Positions 7,183 through 7,655 of a stretch of DNA of 7,655 nucleotides are shown here, in pieces. The stretch lies in contig CAMFLN010000120.1 of the NCBI GenBank assembly GCA_945957305.1, forward strand, positions 1 to 7,655, read 5' to 3'. Within the stretch, counting starts at the first letter, position 1. Each line of letters opens with the position of its first letter. This DNA is from an uncultured Planctomycetaceae bacterium. GTDB lineage: Bacteria > Planctomycetota > Planctomycetia > Pirellulales > JACPPG01. Both the position numbers and the translations under genes were made by a program. Under the pieces are notes generated by a model. The model was not told the DNA's origin. It ran no database searches and was given only the letters and a program-made list of their open reading frames with translations.

Positions 7183-7655
7183 ATGAACGTCTTTTGCTGC
7201 AGTGCTCGGCAGGTCACTTGGATCGCAGCGATTTTCAGCATCCCAACGGCGGACCATGCTACTGCAGCGCCCGCGGAACAAATCTTTGACACCGGCCGCG
7301 TCAAGATCCATTACTTCGTCGCAGGGCGAGGTTCATCCGTGGTGTTGATTCACGGCCTGCACTCCAGCGCCCGCATGAATTGGCTGGCTAACGGCGTCTT
7401 TGCCGAACTGGCCAAAGATCATCAGGTTATCGCGCTTGACCTGCCCGGCCATGGTCAGTCGGACAAGCCGCGCGACGAACAAGCGTACGGCCTGCAAGTG
7501 GTGACTGATCTCGTGGTGCTGCTCGATCATCTGCAGGTCGAGAAAGCGCATCTCGTCGGTTATTCGCTGGGGGGCATGATCGCGATGAAAATGCTCGCGC
7601 TGCACCCCGAACGCACTCTCTCGGCCTTGATCGGCGGCATGGGCTGGCTCCGCAC
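7183..7655 (+). CDS. Secreted alpha/beta hydrolase (3' end beyond window)
   Basis: The frame from ATG at 7183 is open to the window end, giving 157 residues of an alpha/beta-hydrolase-fold protein. AGGA at 7171-7174 lies eight bases upstream of the ATG. The N-terminus looks like a modest signal peptide: hydrophobic VTWIAAIFSIP at 11-21, with likely cleavage near ATAA (26-29). The mature part shows VVLIHGLH (53-60, oxyanion-hole HG motif), the turn DLPGHGQSDKP (86-96) and the nucleophile elbow GYSLGG (126-131) with S128. The catalytic acid and histidine would lie beyond the window. The fold covers esterases, lipases, haloperoxidase-like and C-C hydrolases, so no substrate can be named. It starts 82 bases after the second permease on the same strand, with no convincing terminator between, so read-through from the exporter operon is possible. 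Confidence 0.9.
   Translation, partial: MNVFCCSARQVTWIAAIFSIPTADHATAAPAEQIFDTGRVKIHYFVAGRGSSVVLIHGLHSSARMNWLANGVFAELAKDHQVIALDLPGHGQSDKPRDEQAYGLQVVTDLVVLLDHLQVEKAHLVGYSLGGMIAMKMLALHPERTLSALIGGMGWLR

Overview
The window looks like chromosomal DNA of a high-GC planctomycete, most likely of the Pirellulales type. That call rests on the kinase between 130 and 1941, whose N-terminal extension and kinase core (for example [20 protein letters not shown]) match a paralogous group of planctomycetal serine/threonine kinases I know from memory. It also rests on the GTG starts, the long non-coding gaps and the general style of the transporter genes. No database search was possible, so the taxonomic call is an inference.

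Layout, left to right. Bases 1-63 are the last 20 codons of a plus-strand gene. A membrane-anchored Hanks-type kinase follows on the minus strand (130-1941), convergent with that gene. A 659-base non-coding stretch (1942-2600) separates the kinase from a divergent plus-strand transporter locus: a HlyD/MacA-type periplasmic adaptor (2601-3845), a LolD/MacB-type ABC ATPase (3902-4621) and two FtsX/MacB-type permeases (4618-5781 and 5937-7100). The window ends inside a secreted alpha/beta hydrolase gene (from 7183, 3' end missing).

The four transporter genes make a coherent type VII-ABC (MacB/LolCDE-like) mechanotransmission exporter. The ATPase should sit on the cytoplasmic face of a heterodimer of the two four-helix permeases, and the adaptor should bridge toward an outer-membrane partner, which is not encoded here. 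The ATPase and first permease overlap by an ATGA. The second permease is set apart by a 155-base gap containing an imperfect inverted repeat whose arms both show 9-base periodicity; this resembles a dispersed intergenic repeat inserted into the operon.

Most of the content is ordinary for the group. The parts most worth a second look are the repeat between the two permeases, the hairpin in the operon leader, the long divergent gap with a weak terminator-like signal, and the kinase, which has a transmembrane anchor but no external sensor. I see no CRISPR array, tRNA, rRNA, transposase or convincing novel defence system.
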